NCBI GenBank assembly: GCA_002778195.1
Contig: PCDI01000004.1
Location: 3,136,226-3,200,225, forward strand
Length of the DNA stretch: 64,000 nucleotides
Source of the DNA: Raffaelea ambrosiae
Lineage: Eukaryota > Ascomycota > Sordariomycetes > Ophiostomatales > Ophiostomataceae
Reading direction: 5' to 3'
A model generated the notes under the pieces. It was not told the origin of the DNA, made no database searches, and saw only the letters and a list, made by a program, of their open reading frames with translations. How positions within the stretch are numbered: position 1 is the stretch's first letter; each line of letters begins with the position of its first letter. Below are positions 63,596 through 64,000 of the stretch, piece by piece. The position numbers and the translations under genes are program-made.

Positions 63596-64000
63596 GTTTT
63601 CAGGACGGGACGACTTTCCTGCGCGTGCCTCGGTATGTGTTCTGTCAGGCAAAAGTGTAAGATACGGATGCCGCCAAGCCGTTACCCGACAAGATGTGAA
63701 AATGTACAGTGTGAAATGAAGCGGGCTTGGGCGTTTTGCCCAGAGCCCCATTTCCCTCGTTCAGCCCCACCCATTGCTGCCTGCGCTGGCGCCCCTGCAG
63801 CCTGTATTACACACCGGTATAAACAAACAGTTGCCTGCAAGTCACTGGAAACCGCTTGCCAATCATCCAATCTCAGACCCCGTGACCCCGCGCTTTCCAT
63901 TAAACCCCCAGTCGCTCTTTCCCTACGCGGGCGCGTTGTTCCCTCGCCCGGATTTTTTTTTCTCTCTCTCTTGTATTCAGGTCGCACCACAAAAATATTA
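63596..64000. promoter_or_regulatory. Upstream region of the dehydrogenase gene, window end
   Basis: 405 bases upstream of the dehydrogenase start. No coding signal. Ends in a T/CT-rich stretch. Any next gene starts outside the window. Confidence 0.5.

Noticed and set aside
1..64000. CRISPR arrays, bacterial operons, insertion sequences or transposases
   Set aside because: The window is eukaryotic. No regularly spaced direct repeats, terminal inverted repeats with a transposase, or reverse transcriptase motifs were seen.

Overview
The window is nuclear DNA of a filamentous ascomycete. Genes carry many short GT-AG introns with CTAAC/CTGAC-like branch sites. Coding sequence is GC-rich and is separated by pyrimidine- or purine-rich non-coding DNA. 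The gene content (Zn2Cys6 regulator, secreted GH3 glucosidase and lipase, UstYa/DUF3328 proteins) fits Pezizomycotina, most likely Sordariomycetes; the order is my guess only. Coordinates below span start to stop including introns, and the exon structures were worked out by hand from splice sites and reading frame.

Region 1 (1-16 kb) is mostly conserved core genes: the 3' part of an MFS transporter, a Zn2Cys6 regulator, RNA polymerase II subunit RPB11, LSM5 (six tiny exons), tRNA-Cys(GCA), a DEDDy 3'-5' exonuclease, the ribosome biogenesis factor YTM1 and the DNA polymerase delta small subunit (POL31/POLD2). Region 2 (16-24 kb) has a secreted class-3 lipase and a secreted GH3 beta-glucosidase, separated by 3.3 kb without a supportable gene. 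Region 3 (24-38 kb) is again housekeeping: mitochondrial bL34, the CAAX protease STE24, a small membrane protein, ribosomal protein eL38, an ABM/EthD-like protein, mevalonate kinase, the RAM2 prenyltransferase alpha subunit, the mRNA export factor MTR2 and a gluconokinase-like P-loop protein.

Region 4 (38-46 kb) is the most interesting part. Five DUF3328/UstYa-type membrane oxidase-like genes surround a 63-residue secreted peptide gene. That peptide has a signal sequence and two near-identical Tyr-containing repeats separated by Lys-Arg. This is the architecture of a dikaritin-type fungal RiPP cluster (ribosomal precursor, Kex2-type processing, UstYa-catalysed macrocyclisation), and I do not recognise the predicted core as that of a known product. 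No cytochrome P450, methyltransferase, tyrosinase or transporter was recognised beside it.

Region 5 (46-54 kb) is accessory DNA: two paralogous proteins of an unrecognised family, one with an HExxH motif and the other with that motif lost, plus two hypotheticals and low-complexity sequence. Region 6 (54-64 kb) returns to core genes: mitochondrial methionyl-tRNA synthetase, a NAT9-like acetyltransferase (with a GC-AG intron), a PLP-dependent serine/threonine dehydratase, the nucleotide-excision-repair protein RAD7 and a short-chain dehydrogenase.
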